Shown: positions 45,676 through 54,318 of the stretch, piece after piece | Numbering within the stretch: position 1 is the first letter of the stretch | How the letters are laid out: each line of letters opens with the position of its first letter | Source of the DNA: Arthrobacter oryzae | GTDB lineage: Bacteria > Actinomycetota > Actinomycetes > Actinomycetales > Micrococcaceae | Length of the DNA: 64,000 nucleotides | NCBI RefSeq assembly: GCF_030718995.1 | Contig: NZ_CP132204.1 | Span: 1,736,001-1,800,000 of the forward strand | Direction of reading: 5' to 3' | Notes under the pieces: generated by a model | Seen by the model: only the letters and a program-made list of their open reading frames with translations | Databases searched by the model: none | Told to the model about the DNA's origin: nothing | Translations under genes and position numbers: made by a program

Positions 45676-46680
45676 ATGATGCACTTCCCCACCCGCCGAG
45701 CCGTCCTCGGGGCGGCTTCTGCCATGACGCTCCTGGCACTGACCGCCTGCGGCAATGTCGCAGGCGGCGGCAGCGCAGATTCATCCAAATACCCGTCTGG
45801 TCCCGTCAGCCTCTCCGTCGGCCAGGCTGCCGGCGGCAGCACCGACCTGATCGCCCGCGCCCTCGCCGAAGGCGCCTCCAAGACCCTTGGCCAGCCGGTG
45901 CCCGTGGTCAACAAGCCCGGTGCAAACGGCGCACTCGCAACGAAGGAAGTGGCCGGCAAGCCCGCCGATGGCCAGGAGTTGGTCCTGCTGAACGCCTCCC
46001 TGATCACCATCACGCCCCTGGCGGTCTCAGCTGACGAAGCCGTGAACATTGACGATCTGGATATCATTGCCGGCCTGTCCCAGGACGACTACGTCCTGGT
46101 GGCAAGCCCCGGATCGGGATTCAAGACCTTCAAAGATGTGACGGATGCCGGCCGCAACGTGACCTTCGGTACCACGGGTGTCGGCACCGGCAGCCAGTTG
46201 GCCCAGACCGTGCTCTTCAAGCAGGCCAATGTCACCGGCACCGACATCCCCTTCGACAGCGGCAAGCCCGCCCTGACTGCAGCCCTGGGCAACCAGGTGG
46301 AGCTCGCAACCATCCAGCTGGGTGAAGCAATGCCCCAGATAGAAGCCGGCAAGGTCGCCCCGCTCCTGGTTTTCTCTGAAGATCGCAACACGTTCCTGCC
46401 GGACACGCCGACCGCGAAGGAAGCGGGATATGACGTTCCCGTAGCCCAGTACCGGGCCGTCGCCGCTCCCAAGGGCACCCCGCAGGATGTCAAGGACAAG
46501 CTGTTTGCCGCATTCCAGGAGGCCTTCAAGTCGGACGCCTACAAGGAGTTCAACAAAAAGAACATGCTGACGCCCAAGGAAATCTCGGGTGAGGAAGTGG
46601 TCACCGAATGGAAGGCCTATGCAGCGAAGTACAAAGAGCTGGTGGAGAAGTACGACATCAGCCTCAGCGGAAATAAGTGA
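45676..46680 (+). CDS. tctC: tripartite tricarboxylate transporter (TTT) substrate-binding lipoprotein
   Basis: Extracytoplasmic binding protein of the Bug/TctC family, 334 aa. Lipobox LTAC (residues about 22-25), then VSLSVGQAAGGSTDLIARALAEGASKTLGQPVPVVNKPGANGALAT, typical of Bug proteins. GAGGAG at 45664-45669 precedes the ATG. Its stop overlaps the TctB start (GTGA). Neighbouring aldarate genes suggest glucarate or a related dicarboxylate as ligand. Confidence 0.92.
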   Translation: MMHFPTRRAVLGAASAMTLLALTACGNVAGGGSADSSKYPSGPVSLSVGQAAGGSTDLIARALAEGASKTLGQPVPVVNKPGANGALATKEVAGKPADGQELVLLNASLITITPLAVSADEAVNIDDLDIIAGLSQDDYVLVASPGSGFKTFKDVTDAGRNVTFGTTGVGTGSQLAQTVLFKQANVTGTDIPFDSGKPALTAALGNQVELATIQLGEAMPQIEAGKVAPLLVFSEDRNTFLPDTPTAKEAGYDVPVAQYRAVAAPKGTPQDVKDKLFAAFQEAFKSDAYKEFNKKNMLTPKEISGEEVVTEWKAYAAKYKELVEKYDISLSGNK

Positions 46681-47204
46681 TTCCAGTGAAGGAAACACCT
46701 GCGATCACCGAGGATGACCTGACGCCGGAGCAGCTCGCGGCGCAGTGGGAAGAGGAAAAGCCGCCGGCCGCCGGCGCCCTGGCCAACGCAGCCTCATCCT
46801 TGGTGGTCCTGGGCGTGGGCATCGGTGCGGCCATCCTGTCCGTCGCGATGGGTCTCGGCACACCAGCCACCCCGCAGCCTGGCCTCTGGCCGTTCATCAT
46901 CAGCTGCGTCATGGTGGCGCTCGGGCTCTTCCAGCTGATCGCCGGCCGTCACAACCGGGATGCGGAGAAATTCACCCGCATGTCCAGCGCGCCGCTGACC
47001 GGCCTGGTGACACTCGCCGCCATGGTGGCCCTGATGCCGCTCATTGGCTTCGAACTGCCGGCGCTGGTGCTGTGCATCATCTGGATGCGGTTCCTGGGTG
47101 GCGAAACCTGGCGCTCCACCCTCGTTGTCAGCGCAAGTGTCGTCATTGCCTTTTATGGGATCTTCGTACTGGCGCTCAACACCTCCATTCCCCACCTCTT
47201 CTAG
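46677..47204 (+). CDS. tctB: TTT small membrane subunit, TctB
   Basis: A 175-aa membrane protein with an acidic N-terminus (ITEDDLTPEQLAAQWEEE) and four hydrophobic segments, including GTPATPQPGLWPFIISCVMVALG. It sits between the binding protein and TctA. A GTG at 46686 is an alternative start. Confidence 0.9.
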   Translation: MIPVKETPAITEDDLTPEQLAAQWEEEKPPAAGALANAASSLVVLGVGIGAAILSVAMGLGTPATPQPGLWPFIISCVMVALGLFQLIAGRHNRDAEKFTRMSSAPLTGLVTLAAMVALMPLIGFELPALVLCIIWMRFLGGETWRSTLVVSASVVIAFYGIFVLALNTSIPHLF

Positions 47205-47213
47205 GAGACCCCC

Positions 47214-48746
47214 GTGGATTTTCTCAATCCCGTTATCAACGGATTTGCGGTTGTCCTGGAGCCGACAAACCTCCTGTACTGCCTGATCGGCGTCGTGATC
47301 GGCATGCTGATCGGTGTGCTGCCCGGCTTGGGGCCCGCGGCAACCATTGCCATCCTTCTTCCGCTCACCTACAACGTGGAGCCCGTAACAGCCATCATCA
47401 TGCTGGCCGGCATCTTCTACGGCGCCCAGTACGGCGGCACCATCACCTCCGTGCTGCTCCGGCTTCCCGGTGAGGCGTCCTCGGTGGTCACAGTGTTCGA
47501 CGGCTACCAGATGGCAAAGCAAGGCCGGGCCGGTACCGCGCTGGGCCTGGCATCTATCGGTTCCTTCGTTGGTGGCACCGCCGCCATCATCGGCCTGACC
47601 TTCCTGGCCCCCATCGTTGCCAGCTTCGCCCTGGATTTCGGCCCGCCTGAGTACACCGCCCTGGCCCTGCTCGGCATCCTCCTCGTGGCAACGATCAGCA
47701 GCGGATCGAAGGCTAAAGCGCTCATCGCCGCGGCCCTGGGCCTCCTGCTGGCCACTGTCGGCAGGGACATTTTCACTGGTGAGAGCCGCTTTACGTTCGG
47801 CAGCCTGCAACTCGCAGATGGTATCGACTTCGTGCCGATCGCCATGGGCATCTTCGGCATCGGTGAGATCCTCTACAACCTGGAGGAGCGGCACCGGGCC
47901 GCGAAGGCGCCGTCGAAGGTCACCAACGTCTGGCCCTCCCGGAAGGACCTGAAGCAGGCCTCCGGTGCCATCGGCCGCGGCTCCATCCTCGGCTTCTTCC
48001 TGGGCATCCTCCCCGGCGGCGGTGCGACCATCGCCTCCATGGCCTCCTACGCCATGGAGAAAAAGCGCGCCAAACAGCCGGAACGTTTCGGCAAGGGCGC
48101 ACCCGAGGGTGTCGCCGGGCCGGAAACCGCCAACAACGCCGCGGCAACCTCGTCCTTTATCCCGCTGCTGACGCTGGGAATCCCCGCCAACGCCACCATG
48201 GCGCTGATGTTCGGTGCCTTGCTGATCCAGGGCGTCACCCCCGGGCCGCAGTTGGTGGAGCAGAACCCTGAGCTCTTCTGGGGCGTCGTGAACTCGATGT
48301 ACATCGGCAACATCCTGCTGCTCATCATGAGCCTGCCGCTGGTGGGAATCTTCGTGAAGATCCTCCGTGTTCGGGCAGCCATCCTGGCCCCCGTCACCGC
48401 CCTGATCACGCTGCTCGGTGCCTACACGATCAACAACAGCATGTTCGATGTCACGCTCGTGGTCGTCTTCGGGATCATCGGCTACCTCATGAAGAAGTTC
48501 GGCTTCGAACCGGGCCCGCTGGTCCTGGCCTTCGTGCTGGGAGAACTGCTGGAAAGCTCCATGCGTCGCTCACTGCTGGTCTTCGGCGGCGATCCCATGG
48601 GCTTCTTCGGCCGCCCGATCTCGGCCACGCTGCTCGTGGTGTTCGTGCTGGTCGCCGTGCTTCCGGGCCTCCGGTCCATGCTCGCCAGGCGCAAAGCCCT
48701 CGCTGCGGCAGAGCCCGCACCCACCAAAATCAAGGAGAAGGTATGA
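47214..48746 (+). CDS. tctA: TTT large membrane subunit, TctA
   Basis: Transport subunit of 510 aa with about 11-12 segments. Family signatures: GMLIGVLPGLGPAATIAILLPLTY, FYGAQYGGTITSVLLRLPGEASSVVT and a second LGILPGGGATIASMASYAMEKK. GTG start after AGGAGA. The stop overlaps the Usp gene as ATGA. Confidence 0.95.
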   Translation: MDFLNPVINGFAVVLEPTNLLYCLIGVVIGMLIGVLPGLGPAATIAILLPLTYNVEPVTAIIMLAGIFYGAQYGGTITSVLLRLPGEASSVVTVFDGYQMAKQGRAGTALGLASIGSFVGGTAAIIGLTFLAPIVASFALDFGPPEYTALALLGILLVATISSGSKAKALIAAALGLLLATVGRDIFTGESRFTFGSLQLADGIDFVPIAMGIFGIGEILYNLEERHRAAKAPSKVTNVWPSRKDLKQASGAIGRGSILGFFLGILPGGGATIASMASYAMEKKRAKQPERFGKGAPEGVAGPETANNAAATSSFIPLLTLGIPANATMALMFGALLIQGVTPGPQLVEQNPELFWGVVNSMYIGNILLLIMSLPLVGIFVKILRVRAAILAPVTALITLLGAYTINNSMFDVTLVVVFGIIGYLMKKFGFEPGPLVLAFVLGELLESSMRRSLLVFGGDPMGFFGRPISATLLVVFVLVAVLPGLRSMLARRKALAAAEPAPTKIKEKV

Positions 48747-49147
48747 GCATCATCGTCGGATTCGTTCCCACGCCTGCCGGCGAGGCGGCGCTCACTGCCG
48801 GCATCGCCGAGGCAACACTCCGCAACGAGGAGCTGGTGATCGTCAACTCCGCCCGTGAGGGTGCCCTGGTGGACAAGTCAGTTGCGGGCGATGACGTCCT
48901 GGCCACGGCAGCCAGGCGTGCGGCCGAGGCCGGCGTCACGGCAAGGGTCATCCAACCGCCCTACCACCACGACCTCGCGGACGAATTCCTGGACGTGGCC
49001 CGTGAAGCAAATGCGTCCCTCATTGTCATTGGCCTGCGGCACCGCTCCCAGGTGGGCAAATTCATCCTGGGCAGCCACGCCCAGCGCATCCTGATGCAGG
49101 CGGACCGGCCAGTCCTGGCCGTCAAAGCCGACGGCGCGCACTTCTAG
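48743..49147 (+). CDS. universal stress protein, UspA family
   Basis: A 134-aa Usp (MSIIVGFVPTPAGEAALTAG, ending GSHAQRILMQADRPVLAVKADG). It overlaps tctA and resembles the Usp at 21195-21587, which also ends a sugar-acid operon. It may respond to uptake or carbon state; this is inference from position. Confidence 0.9.
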   Translation: MSIIVGFVPTPAGEAALTAGIAEATLRNEELVIVNSAREGALVDKSVAGDDVLATAARRAAEAGVTARVIQPPYHHDLADEFLDVAREANASLIVIGLRHRSQVGKFILGSHAQRILMQADRPVLAVKADGAHF

Positions 49148-49158
49148 CGCGGGTCCGC

Positions 49159-49869
49159 CTACTTCCGCAGCGCCCCGAGCCCGGAGATCAGTGCTTCCAG
49201 GCCCAGGCTGAACGCGACGTCGGCAGGCTTTTCGTGGCCTTGTTCCGCCAAGCTCTGCACTGCGGCCGTGAAATTGGGTGTGGACTCCGCCATGCTGCCC
49301 GGATCGAAGATGTCCGCCGGTGCGGTGACATCGAAGGCCGAGCCGAAAATGAAGGATTCCAGCGCCACGATCGAGGAAATGATGCGCGCTTCGGGGAACC
49401 CGGCGTCCCGCAGCCCTGCACTCACTGTCTCGTACATGGCCAGGGTCTGCGGCGCGTCCGTCACGGGCAGGACCGCGATCACCGGGATCAGCGGCGTGTG
49501 CTGGGAAAAGACGTCCCGGTAGCTCCACGCCCACCGCCGCACGGCTTCGTCCCAGGGCTCACTGCCGAACGCGGACACGTCCACCAATGCCGCGAGGTGG
49601 TCCTCCACCAACACCAGCACGTCCCGCTTGGACGCCACATGGTTGTAAAGGGCCGACGGCGCCACGTCCAGTGAGCGGGCCAGCGCAGCCATGGTGAGGC
49701 CGTCGTAGCCGTTCTTTCCGATCAGCTGCAGTGCTGCAGAGGTGATCCCCGCCTGATCCAGTACCGCCGACGCCGGCCTGCCGGCACGGCGCTTCTGCGG
49801 GGAACGCGGGGTGCCGTCCGGGCGGGCATCCGCGGGGGACTCGGTGTGTTGGCGGGCGGCTGCCGGCAT
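49159..49869 (-). CDS. TetR-family transcriptional regulator
   Basis: Regulator of 236 aa with a helix-turn-helix (GITSAALQLIGKNGYDGLTMAALARSLDVAPSALYNHVASKRDVL) and a TetR_C-type domain. ATG 49869 has AAAGG six bases upstream; ATG 49902 and further starts are possible. It is divergent from the amine oxidase gene, with a palindromic operator between them, so it probably represses both. Confidence 0.88.
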   Translation of the reverse strand: MPAAARQHTESPADARPDGTPRSPQKRRAGRPASAVLDQAGITSAALQLIGKNGYDGLTMAALARSLDVAPSALYNHVASKRDVLVLVEDHLAALVDVSAFGSEPWDEAVRRWAWSYRDVFSQHTPLIPVIAVLPVTDAPQTLAMYETVSAGLRDAGFPEARIISSIVALESFIFGSAFDVTAPADIFDPGSMAESTPNFTAAVQSLAEQGHEKPADVAFSLGLEALISGLGALRK

Positions 49870-49940
49870 CGTCGGCCTTTCTGCTGGCGGGGTCCCCAGC
49901 ATTATTCCACTGACCTCTTCCGCGGCGTCACGGAAACAGC

Positions 49941-49972
49941 TATAGTCTAAATAAATGAATGGCATTCATTTA
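49941..49972 (+). promoter_or_regulatory. TetR operator overlapping the amine oxidase promoter
   Basis: Arms TAAATGAATG (49952-49961) and CATTCATTTA (49963-49972) form a perfect 10-bp palindrome around one base. TATAGT at 49941-49946 is a good -10 just upstream, so the palindrome covers the expected start of transcription. Confidence 0.8.
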
Positions 49973-50010
49973 GTGGTCCGCATCACTCGCGCGGCCACAG
50001 AAAGGACATC

Positions 50011-51396
50011 ATGCTGGAACTTGACCGCGACGTCGTCGTCGTGGGCGCTGGCCCCTCGGGCCTCACCGCCGCCCGTGAGCTGAAGAAAGCCGGACTCAGC
50101 GTTGCCGTACTGGAGGCGCGGGACCGCGTGGGCGGCCGCACCTGGACGGACACCGTTGACGGGGCCATGCTGGAAATCGGCGGCCAGTGGGTTTCGCCGG
50201 ACCAGACCGTGCTCCTGGAGCTCCTCGACGAGCTGGGCCTGGAGACCTACTCCCGCTACCGGGAAGGTGAATCCATCTACGTCGGTGCTGACGGCAGGAA
50301 GATCCGCTACACCGGCGATTCCTTCCCGGTTAGCGGAACAACAGCCGCAGAAATGGACAAGCTCATCGGCCTGCTGGACGGGCTGGCAGCGGAAATCGGC
50401 CCCGCCGAGCCCTGGGCGCACCCCAAGGCGCGCGAGCTGGACACCATTTCCTTTCACCACTGGCTGCGCCGGAACTCGCCGGACGAGGAGGCCTGCAACA
50501 ACATCGGCCTGTTCATCGCCGGTGGCATGCTGACCAAACCCGCGCACGCATTCTCCGCGCTGCAGGCCGTCCTGATGGCTGCCTCCGCAGGATCCTTCAG
50601 CCACCTGACGGATGAGGACTTCATCCTGGACAAGCGTGTGGTGGACGGCATGCAGCAGGTTTCGCTGCTGCAGGCACGCGAGCTGGGTGACGACGTCGTA
50701 CTTAACAGCCCGGTGCGCACCATTAACTGGACGGAAGAGTGCGACGGCGGTCCCCGGGTCACCGTGGCGTCGGAGCGGGCCACTGTCAACGCCCGCTATG
50801 TGATCATGGCGGTGCCGCCCAACCTGTACTCGCGGGTTTCCTTCAACCCGCCGCTGCCGCGCCGCCAGCACCAGATGCACCAGCACCAGTCGCTGGGCCT
50901 GGTCATCAAGGTGCACGCCGTCTATGACACGCCGTTCTGGCGCGAGGAGGGGCTGTCCGGAACCTGCTTCAGCGCAGGCTCGCTGGTGCAGGAGGTCTAC
51001 GACAACACCAACCACGGGGATTCCCGCGGCACCCTGGTGGGGTTTGTCTCGGACGAGAAGGCCGACGCCGTGTTCGAGCTCAGCGCCGAAGACCGCCGCC
51101 GCGCCATCCTGGAGTCGATCGCGGCCTTCCTGGGCGACAAAGCACTCGAGCCCGAGGTGTACTACGAGTCGGACTGGGGTTCCGAGGAATGGACGCGCGG
51201 GGCCTACGCCTCCAGCTACGACCTCGGCGGCCTGCACCGCTACGGCAAGGACCAGCATCAGCCTGTGGGTCCCATTTACTGGAGCTCGTCAGACCTGGCG
51301 GCGGAAGGCTACCAGCACGTCGACGGCGCCATTCGGATGGGGAAGCTGACTGCCGCCCGGGTTGCCGCAGCCGCCAGGGTGGGCGCTCCGGCCTGA
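50011..51396 (+). CDS. flavin monoamine oxidase family protein
   Basis: FAD-dependent amine oxidase of 461 aa, likely acting on a biogenic amine such as tyramine or putrescine. The dinucleotide motif is VVVVGAGPSGLTAARELKKAGLSVAVLEARDRVGGRTWT; the C-terminal FAD segment is PIYWSSSDLAAEGYQHVDGAIRMG. I see no SGGCY motif for covalent flavin, so FAD is probably noncovalent. It is controlled by the divergent TetR through the overlapping operator. Confidence 0.9.
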   Translation: MLELDRDVVVVGAGPSGLTAARELKKAGLSVAVLEARDRVGGRTWTDTVDGAMLEIGGQWVSPDQTVLLELLDELGLETYSRYREGESIYVGADGRKIRYTGDSFPVSGTTAAEMDKLIGLLDGLAAEIGPAEPWAHPKARELDTISFHHWLRRNSPDEEACNNIGLFIAGGMLTKPAHAFSALQAVLMAASAGSFSHLTDEDFILDKRVVDGMQQVSLLQARELGDDVVLNSPVRTINWTEECDGGPRVTVASERATVNARYVIMAVPPNLYSRVSFNPPLPRRQHQMHQHQSLGLVIKVHAVYDTPFWREEGLSGTCFSAGSLVQEVYDNTNHGDSRGTLVGFVSDEKADAVFELSAEDRRRAILESIAAFLGDKALEPEVYYESDWGSEEWTRGAYASSYDLGGLHRYGKDQHQPVGPIYWSSSDLAAEGYQHVDGAIRMGKLTAARVAAAARVGAPA

Positions 51397-51415
51397 CTCG
51401 GATCCAACCCTGTCG

Positions 51416-51444
51416 TTGAAAGTAAGTACGCTTACTAATAGGCT
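51416..51444 (+). promoter_or_regulatory. promoter with palindromic operator (PPOX-type gene)
   Basis: TTGAAA (51416-51421) and TAGGCT (51439-51444) form a -35/-10 pair 17 bases apart. AGTAAG (51421-51426) and CTTACT (51431-51436) make a 6-bp palindrome within the spacer, a TetR- or MarR-like site. The cognate regulator is not obvious. Confidence 0.5.
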
Positions 51445-51489
51445 GGGCTGGCGGGGATCTTCCCCGTTCGAGACGAACGAGGTGAATGC

Positions 51490-51972
51490 ATGTCTGAGAC
51501 TGAGAACATCAGCAAAGTCACGAAGATCATCAACGATTCCCACATCGGGATGCTGACCACCATCAACGAAGAAGGTGCGCTGGTCAGCCGGCCACTGGCC
51601 GTCCAGGAAGTTAAGGACGACGGCGACATGTGGTTCTTTACGTCATCGGAAACTTCCCAGGTGGCGCATGTCCGCGCCGATCCGCGGGTGAACGTGTCCT
51701 TCGGCAAGAACACCGAGTGGGTGTCCGTGGCCGGCACCGCGGAGGTTGTCACCGACCGGCAGAAGATCCACGACATGTGGAACCAGGTGGTTGAAGCCTG
51801 GTTCCCGGACGGTCCGGACACGCCGGAGGTTGTCCTGCTGCGGGTCGACTCTGATTCGGCGGAGTACTGGACCAGCCCCGGCGGCAGGGCCGCCACGGTG
51901 CTTCAGTGGGTCAAATCCAAGGTGACGCACAGCCGCATGAGCGTCGGTGAGAGCGGGACAGTGGACCTGTAG
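51490..51972 (+). CDS. pyridoxamine 5'-phosphate oxidase-like flavin protein (general stress protein 26 type)
   Basis: Split-barrel flavin-binding protein of 160 aa. SHIGMLTTINEEGALVSRPLAVQEV, WFFTSSETSQVAHVRADPRVNVSF and the C-terminal YWTSPGGRAATV are typical. Members bind FMN, FAD or F420; here the cofactor is not known. ATG 51490, preceded by GACGAACGAGGTGAATGC. Confidence 0.87.
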   Translation: MSETENISKVTKIINDSHIGMLTTINEEGALVSRPLAVQEVKDDGDMWFFTSSETSQVAHVRADPRVNVSFGKNTEWVSVAGTAEVVTDRQKIHDMWNQVVEAWFPDGPDTPEVVLLRVDSDSAEYWTSPGGRAATVLQWVKSKVTHSRMSVGESGTVDL

Positions 51973-51975
51973 TCC

Positions 51976-52584
51976 TTACTGCAGCTGCCGGAGGGCCGCC
52001 AGGACCTCCGGCAGCAGTACGTCGTTCCGGCCCCACACGGGATCCAGGACTTCCACGTACCAGGAATCGGCGAGGAGCAGGGCCAGCGTTTCGTTGGTCT
52101 CGTCCGACCAGTCGCGGAGCTGGTCCTCGTCCACCGGATTCTCACTGGACCCGAGGACGGTGACCACGGCATCGCCGTCGAACGTGACCGGGACTGCCGC
52201 CGCGCTCACTTCGCCCGGAGCGTGGCCGATGGTGACGAGATCGGACCTGGTGGACAGGGCCATGAGTTCGGCCGCGGCCCCGGCGCTGCAGAAGCCCGTG
52301 ACGTATTGTCTCTGCGCGTGGCCTGCCTCGGCACGCATGCCCGGCTGGGACTCCTTGGTGAACAGGCCGTTCCTGTTGAGTTCCGCCAGTTCGGCGGCGA
52401 TGGGCCGCGTCTCCTCATCGAAGCTGGGCGCAAAAGTGCCCGGCTGGTATTCGCTGCGGGATTCCAGCCACCGCGCGGTCAGTTCCCCGGCGGCTTCGAG
52501 CGTTGTTGCCTGACGCCAGACTCCCCGGTCCGATCGCAACCTGCCGTGCTGGTCTCGTGTGTCCGTGACTAAAGGCTCCATCAT
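51976..52584 (-). CDS. hypothetical protein, DUF6919-like
   Basis: Soluble protein of 202 aa. The N-terminal half (TTLEAAGELTARWLESRSEYQPG, then IAAELAELNRNGLFTKESQPG and AGHAQRQYVTGFC) resembles a family of actinobacterial proteins annotated as DUF6919, from memory. No catalytic motif is recognised. It is convergent with the PPOX-type gene, 3 bases apart. Confidence 0.65.
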   Translation of the reverse strand: MMEPLVTDTRDQHGRLRSDRGVWRQATTLEAAGELTARWLESRSEYQPGTFAPSFDEETRPIAAELAELNRNGLFTKESQPGMRAEAGHAQRQYVTGFCSAGAAAELMALSTRSDLVTIGHAPGEVSAAAVPVTFDGDAVVTVLGSSENPVDEDQLRDWSDETNETLALLLADSWYVEVLDPVWGRNDVLLPEVLAALRQLQ

Positions 52585-52652
52585 GGGATGCTATCGCCGC
52601 CGTTGCGGCCTTCCCAACAGCTGCGACACACCGGTTAACGTCCGGGACCCTT

Positions 52653-53237
52653 TTACTGCGCCCGCACCCCGGCAGCGGCTTCCGCCCGGCCCAGGGCATT
52701 TTCCAGGCGGACGACGGCGGGGAGGTAACCGGCTGCTTCGACCGCCCGCACCCGTTCGGCCTCCTTCATCGCCTTGATCAGGGCCGCCGTTTCCGGCCGC
52801 CTGACGTCGGTCATGTGTGGAAAGTCAATGCAGGAGGCGGGGTCGAGCTCGTACCGCTGCCATCTGGCCAGCGCCGTCCGGTGCCGCGCCTCCGCGGCTG
52901 CCAGCTCCTCACGCTCGGCTGCCTGGTGGAGGCGCGCCGCATGCCGGGCCATCGCGCGGGGACTGTATATGTAGGCCGCCACAGCCGTCGCGGCGGCGAG
53001 GGATCCCGCCGCAAGCCCCAGCCAGGGCGATGCCAGCGACGGTATGAGCACAGCCGGGAACACGATGACCAGCCCGGCGAAGGCGTCCCAGAAGACGGCG
53101 TCTGTTAGCTGCCCGGCGTCGCGCCGGGCGTGGTACCGCGCCGAAAAGACTGCGCCGGCCACACCGCACACCACGACGGCGGCGCATGCTGCCAGCTGCC
53201 AGGGCCCCATGGGGACCGATTCCGTAAGGACAGACAC
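52653..53237 (-). CDS. hypothetical membrane protein with C-terminal helical region
   Basis: Protein of 194 aa with three hydrophobic segments in the first 90 residues (WQLAACAAVVVCGVAGAVF, FAGLVIVFPAVLIPSLA, LGLAAGSLAAATAVAAYIY), then a charged helical, coiled-coil-like region rich in Ala, Glu and Arg. Function unknown. Confidence 0.65.
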   Translation of the reverse strand: MSVLTESVPMGPWQLAACAAVVVCGVAGAVFSARYHARRDAGQLTDAVFWDAFAGLVIVFPAVLIPSLASPWLGLAAGSLAAATAVAAYIYSPRAMARHAARLHQAAEREELAAAEARHRTALARWQRYELDPASCIDFPHMTDVRRPETAALIKAMKEAERVRAVEAAGYLPAVVRLENALGRAEAAAGVRAQ

Positions 53238-53343
53238 CGTTCCACCTCCAGCGGAACCCGCCGCGGATGGCTGGTTCCGGTACTTCCATTGGAATCCCGG
53301 CGGGTCCTGCCGTCAATGGGCGGGCCCGGGTAGCCTAGGCACC

Positions 53344-53733
53344 ATGCGACTTAAAATGTGCAGCATCCACGTCAAGGAGCCCGCCGCGGCGCATCAGTTC
53401 TACACGGAGACGCTGGGCTTCGAAACCCTGATGGCCATGCCCGAATACAACCTGTACATCGTGAAGGACCCGGGTTCCGCCAGCGGTAGTTCCGGATCGT
53501 TGGGGCTTCTGCTGGAGCCCAGCGACAATCCCATCGGGGCGAACTACATGAACGCCCTGCACGACGCCGGGATGCCGGCCATCGTCTTCGGCGTTCCCGA
53601 TGTCCGGGCGGAGTACAAGCGGCTCACAGGCCTTGGCGTGATCTTTCAGGACGAGCCGACCGAAGGACCCACGGGAACCTCAGTGGTGCTGGATGACGGC
53701 TGCGGCAACTTTGTCCAGCTGCACCAGGACTAG
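53344..53733 (+). CDS. VOC-family (glyoxalase-like) protein
   Basis: A 129-aa single-domain vicinal oxygen chelate protein. It begins MRLKMCSIHVKEPAAAHQFYTETLGF and ends VVLDDGCGNFVQLHQD, the paired beta-alpha-beta pattern with a His near the start and Gln/His near the end. The substrate is unknown. ATG 53344 begins the conserved domain. Confidence 0.85.
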   Translation: MRLKMCSIHVKEPAAAHQFYTETLGFETLMAMPEYNLYIVKDPGSASGSSGSLGLLLEPSDNPIGANYMNALHDAGMPAIVFGVPDVRAEYKRLTGLGVIFQDEPTEGPTGTSVVLDDGCGNFVQLHQD

Positions 53734-53784
53734 GGGCTAAAGGACTCTGGACCCAACCGATGCACCGGCTGGTACTGTGGCCGC

Positions 53785-53964
53785 ATGACAGGTGCATTGG
53801 TACGGCCCAGGAATGGCAAAATGATCGCCGGCGTCTGCGCAGGCCTGGCAGCCCGCTTCGGCATTTCGAAGGCCCTCGTCCGCATCGGCTTTGTGCTGTT
53901 CGGCCTGTTCGGCGTGGGTGAACTGGTCTACATCGCCTTGTGGATCATCATGCCCAAGGAGTGA
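53785..53964 (+). CDS. small PspC-domain protein
   Basis: A 59-aa protein (MTGALVRPRNGKMIAGVCAGLAARF, then LVRIGFVLFGLFGVGELVYIALWIIMPKE). The GVCAGLA pattern and one membrane helix ending WIIMPKE are characteristic of PspC domains, which take part in membrane-stress responses. Confidence 0.85.
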   Translation: MTGALVRPRNGKMIAGVCAGLAARFGISKALVRIGFVLFGLFGVGELVYIALWIIMPKE

Positions 53965-54093
53965 CACCGCGGTTCAACGGAACGGGCCGCTGTACGGCCG
54001 CTTCATGCTTTGAGCCGTGCGCTTCCTCCTCATACAGCCGTGCGTGAAGCCGGCCGCTGATCAGCTCCTCCGGTTCCGTTGTCAAGGCCGGCT

Positions 54094-54130
54094 GCCAAAC
54101 TTGCCAAATTGGCCAAAATGTGCCAAAACG
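54094..54130 (+). repeat. GCCAAA direct-repeat array
   Basis: GCCAAA begins at 54094, 54103, 54112 and 54122, a spacing of 9, 9 and 10 bases, close to one DNA turn. The last unit continues as GCCAAAACGATT, nearly the same as one half of the LacI-type operator downstream. Confidence 0.65.
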
Positions 54131-54208
54131 ATTTATCCGCCTGTGACGATGACTCTAGGCCTGCGCCGGGCCGGGCGTCAAGGCCAAAATTCTTGCGCAT
54201 CGTGATGC

Positions 54209-54264
54209 TTGACACTTACTGAGGGACGCCCCTAGGGTGATGCCAAGTCGTTTTGGCAAAACGA
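54209..54264 (+). promoter_or_regulatory. LacI-controlled promoter of the fructan operon
   Basis: TTGACA (54209-54214) and TAGGGT (54233-54238) are spaced by 18 bases. A perfect palindrome, TCGTTTTG-G-CAAAACGA (54248-54264), lies over the expected start of transcription, the classic place for a LacI-family repressor. The LacI gene is inside the operon at 58972. Confidence 0.8.
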
Positions 54265-54318
54265 TTCTTCACCCCGCATACCTTCTTGCCATACCGTTCC
54301 GAGAGAAAGTCGACAGCG

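Larger units (their letters stand above)
53965..54318. other. regulatory region of the fructan operon
   Basis: A 354-base gap without genes. It holds the repeat array at 54094-54130, the promoter at 54209-54238 and the operator at 54248-54264, followed by a leader of about 70 bases ending in GAGAGAAAG before the ATG. Nothing else is supported. Confidence 0.7.
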
